64,000 nucleotides of DNA. Origin: Trichocoleus desertorum NBK24 (GTDB taxonomy: Bacteria; Cyanobacteriota; Cyanobacteriia; FACHB-46). The stretch's first letter is position 1. The number at the start of each line of letters is the position of its first letter. The notes beneath the pieces were generated by a model. It saw only the letters and a list, made by a program, of their open reading frames with translations. It did not search any database and was not told the DNA's origin. This document shows, piece by piece, positions 27,704-35,405 of the stretch. The stretch is from NCBI RefSeq assembly GCF_030409055.1, contig NZ_CP116619.1:4419628-4483627 (forward strand), read 5' to 3'. A program made the translations under genes and the position numbers.

Positions 27704-27804
27704 AGATGACGCCTAACAGTGAAACTTAACAACGGCAATTAACCTTTGTGACCTAAACCAAAAAGTAATGTTTTGATTCTAATCCGCAGTCACTTTTATT
27801 TATC

Positions 27805-28557
27805 TTAAACAGAAGTTTTTTCAAGAAGAAAGCGTGGCAAGTCTTCTTCAGAAAGCCATCTTCGGCATATATTTAGTGTGTTTAACCATTCGTCTATAAC
27901 TAGGCTTTCTTTCTGCGAATGTTCGTTACGATATCCCACACTGAGATTAACGCCAGTAATTTCTCGGCACAACGTGACAATATCAGTATAGGCAAAGCGA
28001 TCGGGTTCTGTATATCCGGTTGTACGCTGCACATAGTTTCGGAATTCATCTGTGCCAACCGAGTAACACTTAAAGTCTGAGCCATGCCGACGATCTAGTT
28101 GGATCATAAATTGGTGTTGAGTATTGATCTCGTCTGCAATATCAGAATTTTTTGGATCACTCATTAACCAGTTACTTCCTAAACCTCCTGATTCCTCGCC
28201 ATCAGTTATTAGTAGTGAATGACCTAAATCCTTGAGTAAATACAATATTGCACATCCTGCTCTGTCATCAGCTCCAATTCCATAGACTGAGCTTGAAGAT
28301 TGAAAAACACCGTTAGAGAAAATTAGTTCATGTTTTGCATCTTCAGGTATCTCAATAGAATTATCCCAAACTGTATCAGCATGAGCCACCAGCAAAACTT
28401 TATCCTTGCGCTGCCCTTTGATGTAAAGAAACCGCTCTGGCCGTTCTCCTCGGAAAACGATCTCTCTATTAGGGATGCTTAAAAAGTATTGAAAAATAGG
28501 TTCTGAATCTTCTAGTGGAATTTCTAGAAACTTTTTGAGAATCTCAATATCGTTCAT
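27805..28557 (-). CDS. M20/M28-like zinc peptidase
   Basis: 250 residues. Zinc-site motifs are in order: LLVAHADTVWD (His and Asp), YGIGADDRAGCAIL (bridging Asp), ITDGEESGGLGS (catalytic Glu and ligand), QLDRRHGSDF (Asp) and RNEHSQKE (late His). This is the complete di-zinc set of the M20/M28 clan. It is much shorter than usual M20 enzymes because the lid/dimerisation domain is missing or very small. It may be an aminopeptidase or amidohydrolase. Confidence 0.75.
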   Translation of the reverse strand: MNDIEILKKFLEIPLEDSEPIFQYFLSIPNREIVFRGERPERFLYIKGQRKDKVLLVAHADTVWDNSIEIPEDAKHELIFSNGVFQSSSSVYGIGADDRAGCAILYLLKDLGHSLLITDGEESGGLGSNWLMSDPKNSDIADEINTQHQFMIQLDRRHGSDFKCYSVGTDEFRNYVQRTTGYTEPDRFAYTDIVTLCREITGVNLSVGYRNEHSQKESLVIDEWLNTLNICRRWLSEEDLPRFLLEKTSV

Positions 28558-28676
28558 TCTTGAGGGTTAGAAACTTTTGCAGAGTTTATATTCCTATATA
28601 ATCACAATTTACAATAGAGCCGACACAGCACATCTTCCATGCTAATCTCGACTTTAGTTGTCTAGTGCGATCGCTT

Positions 28677-28937
28677 ATGGGTAGCCAATCTACAGCCAAA
28701 ACTATTTTTCTGCTCGCCTCTATGGTAGTTTGGCTCATCGTTGGGGCGGCACTGATATATCTCTCTCCTCTGCTTGCAGATCTATTGGTGTCCTCTGATC
28801 GCACCCATCTCTGGATGACGAACCTCAGCCGTGGTGGTTACGACCCTATGTGGGCTGAGATTGGCGGAGGCATTGCTCTGGCTATCAACATAGTGGCGAA
28901 TATCATCTGGTATCAGCGATTTGAAGGAAAGCTTTAG
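28677..28937 (+). CDS. Small two-helix membrane protein
   Basis: 86 residues from ATG 28677 (a GTG at 28665 adds four). Two hydrophobic segments (about 8-30 and 60-80) flank a polar loop with SSDRTHLWMTNLSRGGYDP. No family recognised. Genes of this size are prone to false calls; the even spread of hydrophobic helices supports it. Confidence 0.45.
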   Translation: MGSQSTAKTIFLLASMVVWLIVGAALIYLSPLLADLLVSSDRTHLWMTNLSRGGYDPMWAEIGGGIALAINIVANIIWYQRFEGKL

Positions 28938-28970
28938 GCCATATATTTTTTAACTCGCTATCTCCTCGTT

Positions 28971-29021
28971 TCTGCATCGTTTCTATTAGTTAGCGATCGC
29001 CAATATCCCTTCTAACTTGAT
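28971..29021 (+). pseudogene. Decayed duplicate of the MATE gene 5' end
   Basis: These 51 bases match 29139-29189, inside the MATE coding sequence, at all but about six positions, and all differences are transitions. Translated in the matching frame it reads FLHRFY, stop, LAIANIPSNLI against FLRRFYRLAIVNILSNLM. It is a remnant of a tandem duplication or of an older paralogue. Confidence 0.75.
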
Positions 29022-29109
29022 AGAGCTATTTCAAGTTCTTGGGTTGGGCGATCGATCTTCTCTCTGATCTACCATTGGAGAACCGAATTTTACTGAGTAG
29101 CTTCCATTG

Positions 29110-30432
29110 ATGTCTACCAATTCACCCTCTCCTAATTTTCTGCGTCGCTTCTATCGGTTAGCGATCGTCAATATCCTTTCTAACTTGATGGTGCCGTTGG
29201 CAGGGTTGATAGATGTCGCTTTTTTGGGACACTTGTCTGAAATTCGGCACTTGGCAGGGGTGGCATTAGCGACTGTCTTGTTCAACTATCTCTATTGGAC
29301 TTTTGGCTTTCTCCGCATGGGCACTACGGGGATGACTGCTCAAGCCGTAGGGAAGGGCGATCGCGATGGAGTATTGCTTGTCGGTCTGCGGCATGGGTTA
29401 GTAGCGTTAGGGATAGGCTTGGTAATTTTGTTGCTGCAAGTGCCATTGCGGGCGATCGGGTTTACCCTGCTCAGCGCCACAACGGACGTAAAGCTAGCGG
29501 GCCAAGCTTATTACAACGCCTTGATTTGGGGTGCTCCAGCCACACTGATTAACTATGTATTGATGGGTTGGTTTTTGGGGCGAGAGCAGAGCGGTAAAGT
29601 CTTGTTGCTCTCTGCCATTAGCAGCCTCACGAATTCTTTTATGGATTACTTCTTTGTGGTGCGTTGGGGTTGGGAAAGTGCAGGGGCGGGAGCTTCTACT
29701 ACATTGAGCCAATATCTCATGTTATTCACTGGTATGTGGCTTGTATGGCGAGAAATTCGGTGGTCGCAGGTACAGGCGATCGCTCCTAAAATTTGGGAAC
29801 CTGTCACCCTCAAAGCTGCATTCACGCTCAATCGTCAGATTCTCATCCGTACCTTTGCGCTAATTTCTACCTTTGCCATCTTTACCAACCTCAGTTCTAC
29901 CTTTGGCACCACTGTCTTAGCCACCAACACGGTTTTGCTGCAAGTCGTGACGTTAGCGGCTTACTTTATTGATGGCCTCGCCTTTGCCACTGAAAGTTTG
30001 GCGGGTATCTTTCGGGGTCAAGGCACAAATGAGCAATTACGATTACTGCTGTGGATTTCGGGTGGTACCAGTTTTGTCTTGGGGTTGGGATTCGCGATCG
30101 CCTTTATCCTCAGTCCTAGCTTCTTCTTCGGACTGCTCACCAACCACACCGATGTTTTGCACGGAATCAATCAGTATGTGGCGTGGCTATTGCCTGTTCT
30201 CAGTTTTGGTTCGATCGCTTATATGCTGGATGGTTATTTTATTGGCTTAACAGCAGGAAAAATTTTGCGAAAGTCGGTGGTGGTAGCGGCTGTGGTGGGT
30301 TTCGCACCTATGGCGATCGCGGCTTGGTACTGGCAAAATACCCATCTTTTGTGGTTCGCGCTGACTCTATTTATGACCACAAGAGCTTTGATGCTGGGGA
30401 AACAAGTGCCTGAATCTTTGCGATCGATTTAG
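29110..30432 (+). CDS. MATE family efflux transporter (DinF-like)
   Basis: 440 residues from ATG 29110 (TTG at 29107 is adjacent). Twelve membrane segments; the first is NILSNLMVPLAGLIDVAFLGHLSEIRHLAGVALA, with the conserved Pro and Asp of the DinF branch. Internal two-fold pattern with TGMTAQAVGKGDRDG between helices. MATE proteins export cationic drugs or metabolites with Na+ or H+. Transport substrate unknown. Confidence 0.9.
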   Translation: MSTNSPSPNFLRRFYRLAIVNILSNLMVPLAGLIDVAFLGHLSEIRHLAGVALATVLFNYLYWTFGFLRMGTTGMTAQAVGKGDRDGVLLVGLRHGLVALGIGLVILLLQVPLRAIGFTLLSATTDVKLAGQAYYNALIWGAPATLINYVLMGWFLGREQSGKVLLLSAISSLTNSFMDYFFVVRWGWESAGAGASTTLSQYLMLFTGMWLVWREIRWSQVQAIAPKIWEPVTLKAAFTLNRQILIRTFALISTFAIFTNLSSTFGTTVLATNTVLLQVVTLAAYFIDGLAFATESLAGIFRGQGTNEQLRLLLWISGGTSFVLGLGFAIAFILSPSFFFGLLTNHTDVLHGINQYVAWLLPVLSFGSIAYMLDGYFIGLTAGKILRKSVVVAAVVGFAPMAIAAWYWQNTHLLWFALTLFMTTRALMLGKQVPESLRSI

Positions 30433-30492
30433 TGATTGGGAGACTGCTTGAATTCTATTTTGAATGTGCAGTAGCAGCCTCCCCAAAAAAAT

Positions 30493-30828
30493 TTATCTGG
30501 GCAAACTGCCTATACTCAAAGGCACCATCTCTCCTTTGGTAGTAAAGCCCAATAACATGGATTCTTGCGGTCGAATTAACTTGCCTGTCAGAGCGCAGCG
30601 TTCTTCCTGTTGAGCCGTGGCATCGACGCTGGCTCGGATATCGGAGAGTGAAATTTGGGGTTGAGCGTTGCCAGATTTCTGCCGCACGAAGTCCCACAAA
30701 ATGTCGCGAACCAATGCCTGATAGCCTTGATTGCCTGACAATTCCTTCAAGTGCTCTTTTAGCTCGCGTTCCAAGCGAATACTAGTAACTTCCATTTCGG
30801 TGGTGGGGGTGCGAGTAATCGTATGCAT
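30493..30828 (-). CDS. Ribbon-helix-helix (CopG/Arc-type) DNA-binding protein
   Basis: 111 residues from ATG 30828, which has GAGG eight bases upstream; a start at 30855 would add nine residues. TSIRLERELKEHLKELSGNQGYQALVRDIL (split: a beta strand then two helices, residues ~14-45) fits a ribbon-helix-helix fold that binds DNA as a dimer. The C-terminal part (ALTGKLIRPQESMLLGFTTKGEMVPL) is a conserved extension of unknown role in cyanobacterial relatives. It is divergent from the HNH operon and shares its promoter region, so it is a candidate autoregulator and HNH-operon regulator. Confidence 0.75.
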   Translation of the reverse strand: MHTITRTPTTEMEVTSIRLERELKEHLKELSGNQGYQALVRDILWDFVRQKSGNAQPQISLSDIRASVDATAQQEERCALTGKLIRPQESMLLGFTTKGEMVPLSIGSLPR

Positions 30829-30848
30829 GATTTTTTCCTCTAAAGATC

Positions 30849-30877
30849 TGGACATGCTTGTAATACAAGTGTAGTAT
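30849..30877 (+). promoter_or_regulatory. Sigma70-type promoter for the structured leader and HNH operon
   Basis: TGGACA (-35, five of six consensus bases) at 30849-30854, 17-bp spacer, TAGTAT (-10) at 30872-30877. Start of transcription is expected near 30884. The palindromic operator lies entirely inside the spacer. Confidence 0.6.
30857..30869. promoter_or_regulatory. Perfect palindrome CTTGTAATACAAG, candidate operator
   Basis: A 6-1-6 inverted repeat between the -35 and -10 boxes of the rightward promoter. On the minus strand it overlaps a possible -10 (TGTATT, 16 bp after TTGACT at 30889-30884) for the ribbon-helix-helix gene. A dimeric repressor bound here would block both directions. 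The link to the neighbouring regulator is inferred. Confidence 0.55.
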
Positions 30878-30883
30878 GTAAAC

Positions 30884-31238
30884 AGTCAAATGCAAATTTA
30901 TCGGTTGAGCGAGTCTTCAGTGAGTCTTTTACCCACCACCCACAATCCACGGCATACGGCCAATTGCCCCGGCAGTTGGAATTCGATAGACATGCCCGTG
31001 GAATTTTTGTTGGCGGCAGGCTACGGCCTATCGCTAGCAGCAACGAGTGCAGGCAAAAGATTGGCAGGATCGCAGCGACCATTTGATGGCATTAATCAGC
31101 AGCTTGGCCTCAGACAAGAGGCAGGGCGACGAAGCGGGCGGTACAGGTGCAGAAATGCTGTACCCACAAAAGACTAGAAAACTCACCAGCAGTGTTTTCC
31201 AGCCCCCGCTTCTACTCAACAGAAGTGGGGGTTTTTAG
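30884..31238 (+). ncRNA. Structured ~350-nt leader RNA with attenuator, upstream of HNH gene
   Basis: No plausible protein frame, but many strong stems. CCACGGCAT (30947) pairs with ATGcCCGTGG (30992-31001) and encloses CCAATTGC-cccg-GCAGTTGG (30960-30979). Further on: GCCTC-agacaa-GAGGC, GGTACAG/CTGTACC (31140-31164), GAAAA..CAC/GTG..TTTTC (31177-31199), then a terminator (31203-31236). GAAGCGGG at 31131-31138 is an exact complement of CCCGCTTC in the terminator's 5' arm (31205-31212), so terminator and antiterminator exclude each other. It could be a riboswitch, a protein-controlled attenuator, or a stable RNA. No known Rfam class was recognised. Confidence 0.65.
31203..31236 (+). terminator. 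Rho-independent terminator at the end of the leader
   Basis: CCCCCGCTTCT pairs with AGAAGTGGGGG (11 bp with one G-U pair), loop ACTCAAC, followed by TTTTT. It lies within ~20 bp of the HNH start codon, the usual place of an attenuator. Confidence 0.88.
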
Positions 31239-31254
31239 TATGAGGAGTCAAACC

Positions 31255-31785
31255 GTGAGGATGACAACGAATGTTTTAGAGCAATCGGTGGTGGTGTTCT
31301 CCAAGAACTACCTCCCCCTGAGCCGCATCAACATCAAGCGGGCGATCGCCCTATTGGTAATTGGTAAAGCCGAACCGATGTCCCTAGAAGATCAAGAAGG
31401 TGTGGCAGGTTGGCAAGTTCGTTCTCCTAACTTGATCTTTCATGTGCCCAATCACATTCGCCTCACGGTTGCCAGTACAGAGCGACTCTGGAAAATCCCA
31501 GCCGTCAGTCGGCGAGAAATTCTGCGGCGTGACCATCACACCTGTCAGTACTGCGGCAGCACCAAGCGTTTGACGATTGACCACATCGTTCCCCGCTCGA
31601 AAGGCGGAAAACACACTTGGGACAACGTAGTTATTGCCTGCGAACGGTGTAATCAGCACAAAGGCGACCGCACCCCTCATGAAGCAGGCATGACCCTCCG
31701 AAGCAAACCTAAAGCGCCCATTCATCCCACCATCGCTTTCGCTGAACAGTTCTGGCAAGTTCGTAAAGAGGAACCTCCATGCTGA
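31255..31785 (+). CDS. HNH endonuclease
   Basis: 176 residues if started at GTG 31255, which has GAGGAG seven bases upstream; ATG 31261 or ATG 31240 are alternatives. HNH core: CQYC zinc knuckle, LTIDHIVPRSKGGKHTWDN, then CERCNQHKGDRTP, i.e. the family with two CxxC pairs. The N-terminal ~35 residues (VVVFSKNYLPLSRINIKRAI, then ALLVIGKAEPM) resemble the segment found in common stand-alone HNH proteins and, more distantly, the PLMP segment of IscB. No RuvC domain. Substrate unknown. It overlaps the next gene by 7 bp, so the two are co-translated. Confidence 0.88.
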   Translation: MRMTTNVLEQSVVVFSKNYLPLSRINIKRAIALLVIGKAEPMSLEDQEGVAGWQVRSPNLIFHVPNHIRLTVASTERLWKIPAVSRREILRRDHHTCQYCGSTKRLTIDHIVPRSKGGKHTWDNVVIACERCNQHKGDRTPHEAGMTLRSKPKAPIHPTIAFAEQFWQVRKEEPPC

Positions 31786-32165
31786 AACTTACCTACACCG
31801 ACATGGGTTTGCACTTAGAGCGGTTGGCCCAATCTCCTGAGGAGCTAGTAGCCCGACGCGCCATCTTAGCGCTCCGCATGAACCAAAATCTGCATCTTGA
31901 GCCTAGCCGAGCTGCCTTCTTGCTCCCTGCCGACCTGCCAGAATTACCGATGCTGGTAGCGACAGTACGACAAGAAAAAGGAGATGCGATCGCCCTCTGC
32001 CCCGTCTGCGAGGACTACGTTGAAGTCAGCCTACGCGGTATGTGGATTGCTCCAGAAGTAGATGCTCATGAAGGCACCTTCATCGCAGTCATGAGCGATC
32101 GCTTAGAGTTTCTACTCCACAAGCTCTGGCAAGTTAGCCAAACGCAAGTTTCTTTCTTGTTATGA
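31779..32165 (+). CDS. Conserved cyanobacterial hypothetical protein
   Basis: 128 residues starting LKLTYTDMGLHLERLAQSPEE. I recognise it as a conserved family in cyanobacteria, without known function. It has ALCPVCEDYVEVSLRG, where the Cys pair could bind metal, and ends in a helix EFLLHKLWQ. Its ATG overlaps the HNH stop (ATGCTGA), so it is part of the same operon and may be a functional partner of the nuclease. Confidence 0.75.
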   Translation: MLKLTYTDMGLHLERLAQSPEELVARRAILALRMNQNLHLEPSRAAFLLPADLPELPMLVATVRQEKGDAIALCPVCEDYVEVSLRGMWIAPEVDAHEGTFIAVMSDRLEFLLHKLWQVSQTQVSFLL

Positions 32166-32208
32166 GCGGGTGAGCTAAACCCGCAGCAAAACTAAATTTG
32201 TACCATAG

Positions 32209-32240
32209 GAGAGGGTAGCCATCTATCCTCTCTTATTTTT
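32209..32240 (+). terminator. Rho-independent terminator of the HNH operon
   Basis: GAGAGGGTAG-ccat-CTATCCTCTC with one G-U pair, followed by TTATTTTT. It lies 44 bp after the last stop of the operon. Confidence 0.88.
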
Positions 32241-32294
32241 GATCGTCTTTCTCCTGCTCTGAACACATGCAGTGCCAACTTTGCGATCGCTGTG

Positions 32295-32849
32295 CTACCG
32301 AAGCAATGCCAAAATCAAACCAACGGCTAACAGTCCCATTAGCAAGACTAAAGGCACATAAGTAGAATGTTTTTCTGTACGAGCAGTTGAGAGAAGCCAC
32401 TTTTCTAACATAAAGCAATCAATCCACTCACCCGTCTCAGCCCGAAAGCTAGTTTTGCGAAGCAGCTTATAGCCTCTCGCCTGATAGAAATCAACAGCCG
32501 TGAGCGACGAGGTCACCCACAAAGAGCGATATCCTTTTTCGATCGCGGCTGCTTCTAGTGCTTGTAAAACCTGAGTCCCAATCCCTTGTCGAGCAAACTG
32601 AGGATGGGTATAAACTGCGGTGATTTGCTGTCTCTGCGTTGACAAACCGGAGAAACCGACTAGCTCACCTGCGGATTCTGCTAAAAAGATAACCTCATCG
32701 CGTCCCCGCCAAGCTGCTTGTCCTGTAACTAATGCCTGAATTTGCTGGGCATTGTAGTTAGTAGAACTGAGGATTTCCAAAGCTTGGGTTTGTAACTCAA
32801 TCACGCGATCGAGGTCTTCTGGTCGAGCTAGACGGATCTGGATGTCCAT
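32295..32849 (-). CDS. GNAT acetyltransferase with C-terminal membrane anchor
   Basis: 184 residues. GNAT core at 1-150: IQIRLARPEDLDRVIELQ at the start, VYTHPQFARQGIGTQVLQAL with the acetyl-CoA loop RQGIGT, and VDFYQARGYKLL. Residues ~163-183 form a single hydrophobic helix (PLVLLMGLLAVGLILALL) at the very C-terminus, as in tail-anchored proteins. This would place the enzyme on the cytosolic face of a membrane. Substrate unknown. Confidence 0.8.
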   Translation of the reverse strand: MDIQIRLARPEDLDRVIELQTQALEILSSTNYNAQQIQALVTGQAAWRGRDEVIFLAESAGELVGFSGLSTQRQQITAVYTHPQFARQGIGTQVLQALEAAAIEKGYRSLWVTSSLTAVDFYQARGYKLLRKTSFRAETGEWIDCFMLEKWLLSTARTEKHSTYVPLVLLMGLLAVGLILALLR

Positions 32850-32852
32850 GCC

Positions 32853-33212
32853 CTAGCGAGACTGATAATATTTGTACTGCCGAGTCTTGGTGAGATACTC
32901 TAAGTAGCCTTGACGCGGCTCATAGCGAAAGTAGCCGTTGGCTTCGGAAGCATCATCATCAAATGCCATCCAATACGGGCCTAGCTCTTTGGTAGTGATT
33001 TTACGAGTCAGGCAACCACGGGCATTACAGGTTTTCGTGGTGGTGTTGGTCAGAGTAATGGTTTCTTTGCCATCGTTTCGTACATAAGTCCCCAGCGGAA
33101 TCATCTCCGATAAAGTTGCACCTTCAGGCCACCAAGCCTGAGTCGGCGGAGCAACCACCATGCCGATCACAAAAGTAATAGCAGTTAGCGCAAGGGAGGG
33201 TAATAGTCTCAT
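32853..33212 (-). CDS. Secreted hypothetical protein
   Basis: 119 residues from ATG 33212; a TTG at 33275 would add 21 and spoil the signal peptide. MRLLPSLALTAITFVIGMVV then APPTQA-W is a signal peptide with likely cleavage after TQA. The mature part is a beta-rich domain with a Cys pair (TKTCNARGCLTRK) that may form a disulfide in the periplasm. Three bases separate it from the GNAT gene downstream, so they may be co-transcribed. No family recognised. Confidence 0.6.
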   Translation of the reverse strand: MRLLPSLALTAITFVIGMVVAPPTQAWWPEGATLSEMIPLGTYVRNDGKETITLTNTTTKTCNARGCLTRKITTKELGPYWMAFDDDASEANGYFRYEPRQGYLEYLTKTRQYKYYQSR

Positions 33213-33434
33213 CAGAGGTTGGCGACGCGACGCGATCGCTGAGTTTTGAGTGCCATTTAGCACCACTTTGAGCAATAGCTACCGTCTATTAGTGGCTGAT
33301 TGCGGATGCTGTTCCTAAAATTCCCTAATTGCTGACGTCGCTAGCGATACCGTGATGTTGATTTTATTCTTTGGCGATCGCGAATTATGGCTAACGCATA
33401 GAGGGCGATCGCCTTTAGGCATCAAAGGTTAGAG

Positions 33435-33992
33435 TTATCGAGTTCTATTAGCCGGGATACGCTCGCTCTCAGCCCCAATCCATTGCTGCACATTGACCGC
33501 AGCATCTATTTTGGCCTCTAAATCTGTCAGCTTTTGGGGAGCATCGGGTGAAGCTAGGTAATGATACACTGTTTTGGATTTACGGCCCATCTGGAAGGAA
33601 GTAATCGCAGAAGGAGCATCGGTAGGCCCGCCTTCATATCGATCTTGCAAGTTGAAGTATTGAATCCGTTGAAACTCCAGCATCAGTTGTCTCGCTTTCA
33701 TTGGGCTAATTCGGGTAGTTCTAGTCCCTTTAACCTTGACGAACTGGTTTCCTTCGTAAATAACTCTGCCATCAGCGTAAACGGTCAACTTGTACATCGG
33801 GCAGAACCCAAAACAAGCTGTGCGTTCTAAGGTGATCACAGACTGTCGGACTGCACGACGAGGTTGCAAAACCACCTGAGACAGCAAAGTAGTTTTGTCA
33901 GCCTTTAAAGGCGGAGATACAGCAGTTATAGCTAGAGCATTGCTGCTTAAGGTTAGCAACAAACTCAGACTTAAAAATATTGATGGTCGCAT
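33435..33992 (-). CDS. DUF6438-type exported protein
   Basis: 185 residues from ATG 33992, which has AAGGA seven bases upstream; the frame extends to 34151 but the upstream part lacks a good start. Signal peptide MRPSIFLSLSLLLTLSSNALA. The domain has the motif ACFGFCPMYKLTVYADGRVI with two Cys spaced CxxxC, then FNLQDRYEGGPTDAPS, typical of DUF6438. Probably periplasmic or membrane-attached; function unknown. Confidence 0.75.
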   Translation of the reverse strand: MRPSIFLSLSLLLTLSSNALAITAVSPPLKADKTTLLSQVVLQPRRAVRQSVITLERTACFGFCPMYKLTVYADGRVIYEGNQFVKVKGTRTTRISPMKARQLMLEFQRIQYFNLQDRYEGGPTDAPSAITSFQMGRKSKTVYHYLASPDAPQKLTDLEAKIDAAVNVQQWIGAESERIPANRTR

Positions 33993-34246
33993 CACAGTTC
34001 CTTCACTAAAGCGATCGCTACTGATTAAGAATCCGTTTCGCGCTTGCACGTTCCACCCGACAGGCTGCTCTAAATGGATAAATTTGGTAACGAGATTATG
34101 GCTAGCTGATGAAGCGATCGCCCCAGTAAGGGCATAGTTTAACCTACTCACTTTACTTCAGCTCTTGCTATAAGTAACTAAGTAACCAGGAAGCATCTGC
34201 GATCGGAGATGTTTGCTAGCAATTAAGGCGAGAGGATGGCAAGAGG

Positions 34247-35389
34247 ATGGCAGCCAACATCAACGTGGCTTTGGTGCATGACTACCTGAGTGAGTACGGA
34301 GACGCAGAGCGGGTGCTCCAGGTGATCCATCGTCTTTATCCAGACGCACCACTTTACACGGCTTTTGTGGACTATCAGCAACTAGGTGCTGAGGCTAAAC
34401 GCTTTGCAGGCTGGGATATTCGGACCACATTTGCTCAAAAGCTACCTGGCATCGCTCATCCTCATCGCTGGAGAGGCCTACTTCCCTACCTCTGGGAGAA
34501 CATAAACCTATCTGAATTTGATTTAGTGATTTCTTCGTCTGGTGATTTCGTGAGTAAATCAGTCTTGACCAGAGCTGAAACATTGCATATCAGCTATTGC
34601 CACACACCACCGCGCCATCTATGGGAACGGTTGCGATCGCGCCCCCAATATCCCCGTTGGTACGATACCTGGTTGGATACTCGCTTGAGGCAATATGACT
34701 TTTATGCCTCCCAAAGAGTTGATCGCTACATCACCAGCTCCCACACCACCGCCCGTCGTATCCATAAGTTTTACAGCCGCCCAGCAGAGGTGATTCCGCC
34801 CCCAATCAAAGTCCGTGGCGAAGGTCAGGCAGGCGATCGCTACTATCTGTATGTGGGCAAGCTGAGCCGTCAAATGCAAGTTGATCTGGTGGTCAAGGCT
34901 TGCACCCAACTCGATCGCCCACTGTGGATTGTCGGCACAGGCAAAGACGCGGAATATCTGGACTTGCTGCGTAGTCTTGCTGGCCCGGAGGTGAAATTTT
35001 TAGGGGAAGCGCCAGAAGAGGCTCTGCCTAGCCTCTACGCAGAAGCCAAAGCTCTAGTTTTTCCTTGTAGTAGTGCTGACTTTGGTAGAGAAGCGGTAGA
35101 AGCGATGGGACATGGTATTCCTGTCATTGCTTCCCAACAAAGTGGATTGCGGGAAGCGGTGTTAGATTACAGAACTGGATTACTCTTTCCCCAACCCACA
35201 GTCGAGAGTTTAATTGACGCTCTCAAGCAATTTGAAGGACTCCGCTTTTCCTCGGTTGCCTGTATAGAGCGGGCGGAAGAGTTTGCCGAATCTGTCTTTG
35301 TGGATCGGCTGCAATGGTTTATTGCTCAGGCTCTCGATGCCCACAACTCCGCTGGCGTGGATCTAGAACGTGATAGTTCCTTTGCCTAG
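34247..35389 (+). CDS. Glycosyltransferase family 4
   Basis: 380 residues, GT-B fold. The N-terminal domain begins VALVHDYLSEYGDAERVLQ, usual for GT4 enzymes of envelope polysaccharide synthesis. The C-terminal donor-binding domain has LYVGKLSRQMQVDLVV, FLGEAPEEALPSLYAEAKALVFP and the E-x7-E motif in FGREAVEAMGHGIPVI. Likely adds a sugar from a nucleotide donor during EPS or lipopolysaccharide assembly. Convergent with the GT2 gene (17-bp gap). SD-like AGAGG precedes the ATG and is tandemly repeated. Confidence 0.85.
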   Translation: MAANINVALVHDYLSEYGDAERVLQVIHRLYPDAPLYTAFVDYQQLGAEAKRFAGWDIRTTFAQKLPGIAHPHRWRGLLPYLWENINLSEFDLVISSSGDFVSKSVLTRAETLHISYCHTPPRHLWERLRSRPQYPRWYDTWLDTRLRQYDFYASQRVDRYITSSHTTARRIHKFYSRPAEVIPPPIKVRGEGQAGDRYYLYVGKLSRQMQVDLVVKACTQLDRPLWIVGTGKDAEYLDLLRSLAGPEVKFLGEAPEEALPSLYAEAKALVFPCSSADFGREAVEAMGHGIPVIASQQSGLREAVLDYRTGLLFPQPTVESLIDALKQFEGLRFSSVACIERAEEFAESVFVDRLQWFIAQALDAHNSAGVDLERDSSFA

Positions 35390-35405
35390 CGATCGCTAAA
35401 CATCG

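Noticed and set aside
30438-30490. Hairpin GGGAG-CTGCT/AGCAG-CTCCC after the MATE gene as a terminator
   Set aside because: It is followed by A-rich DNA on the plus strand, and on the minus strand the T run precedes the hairpin.
30884-31238. Several short overlapping frames on both strands in the leader region
   Set aside because: No shared family signal, no ribosome-binding sites, and the DNA is dominated by base-paired stems ending in a terminator.
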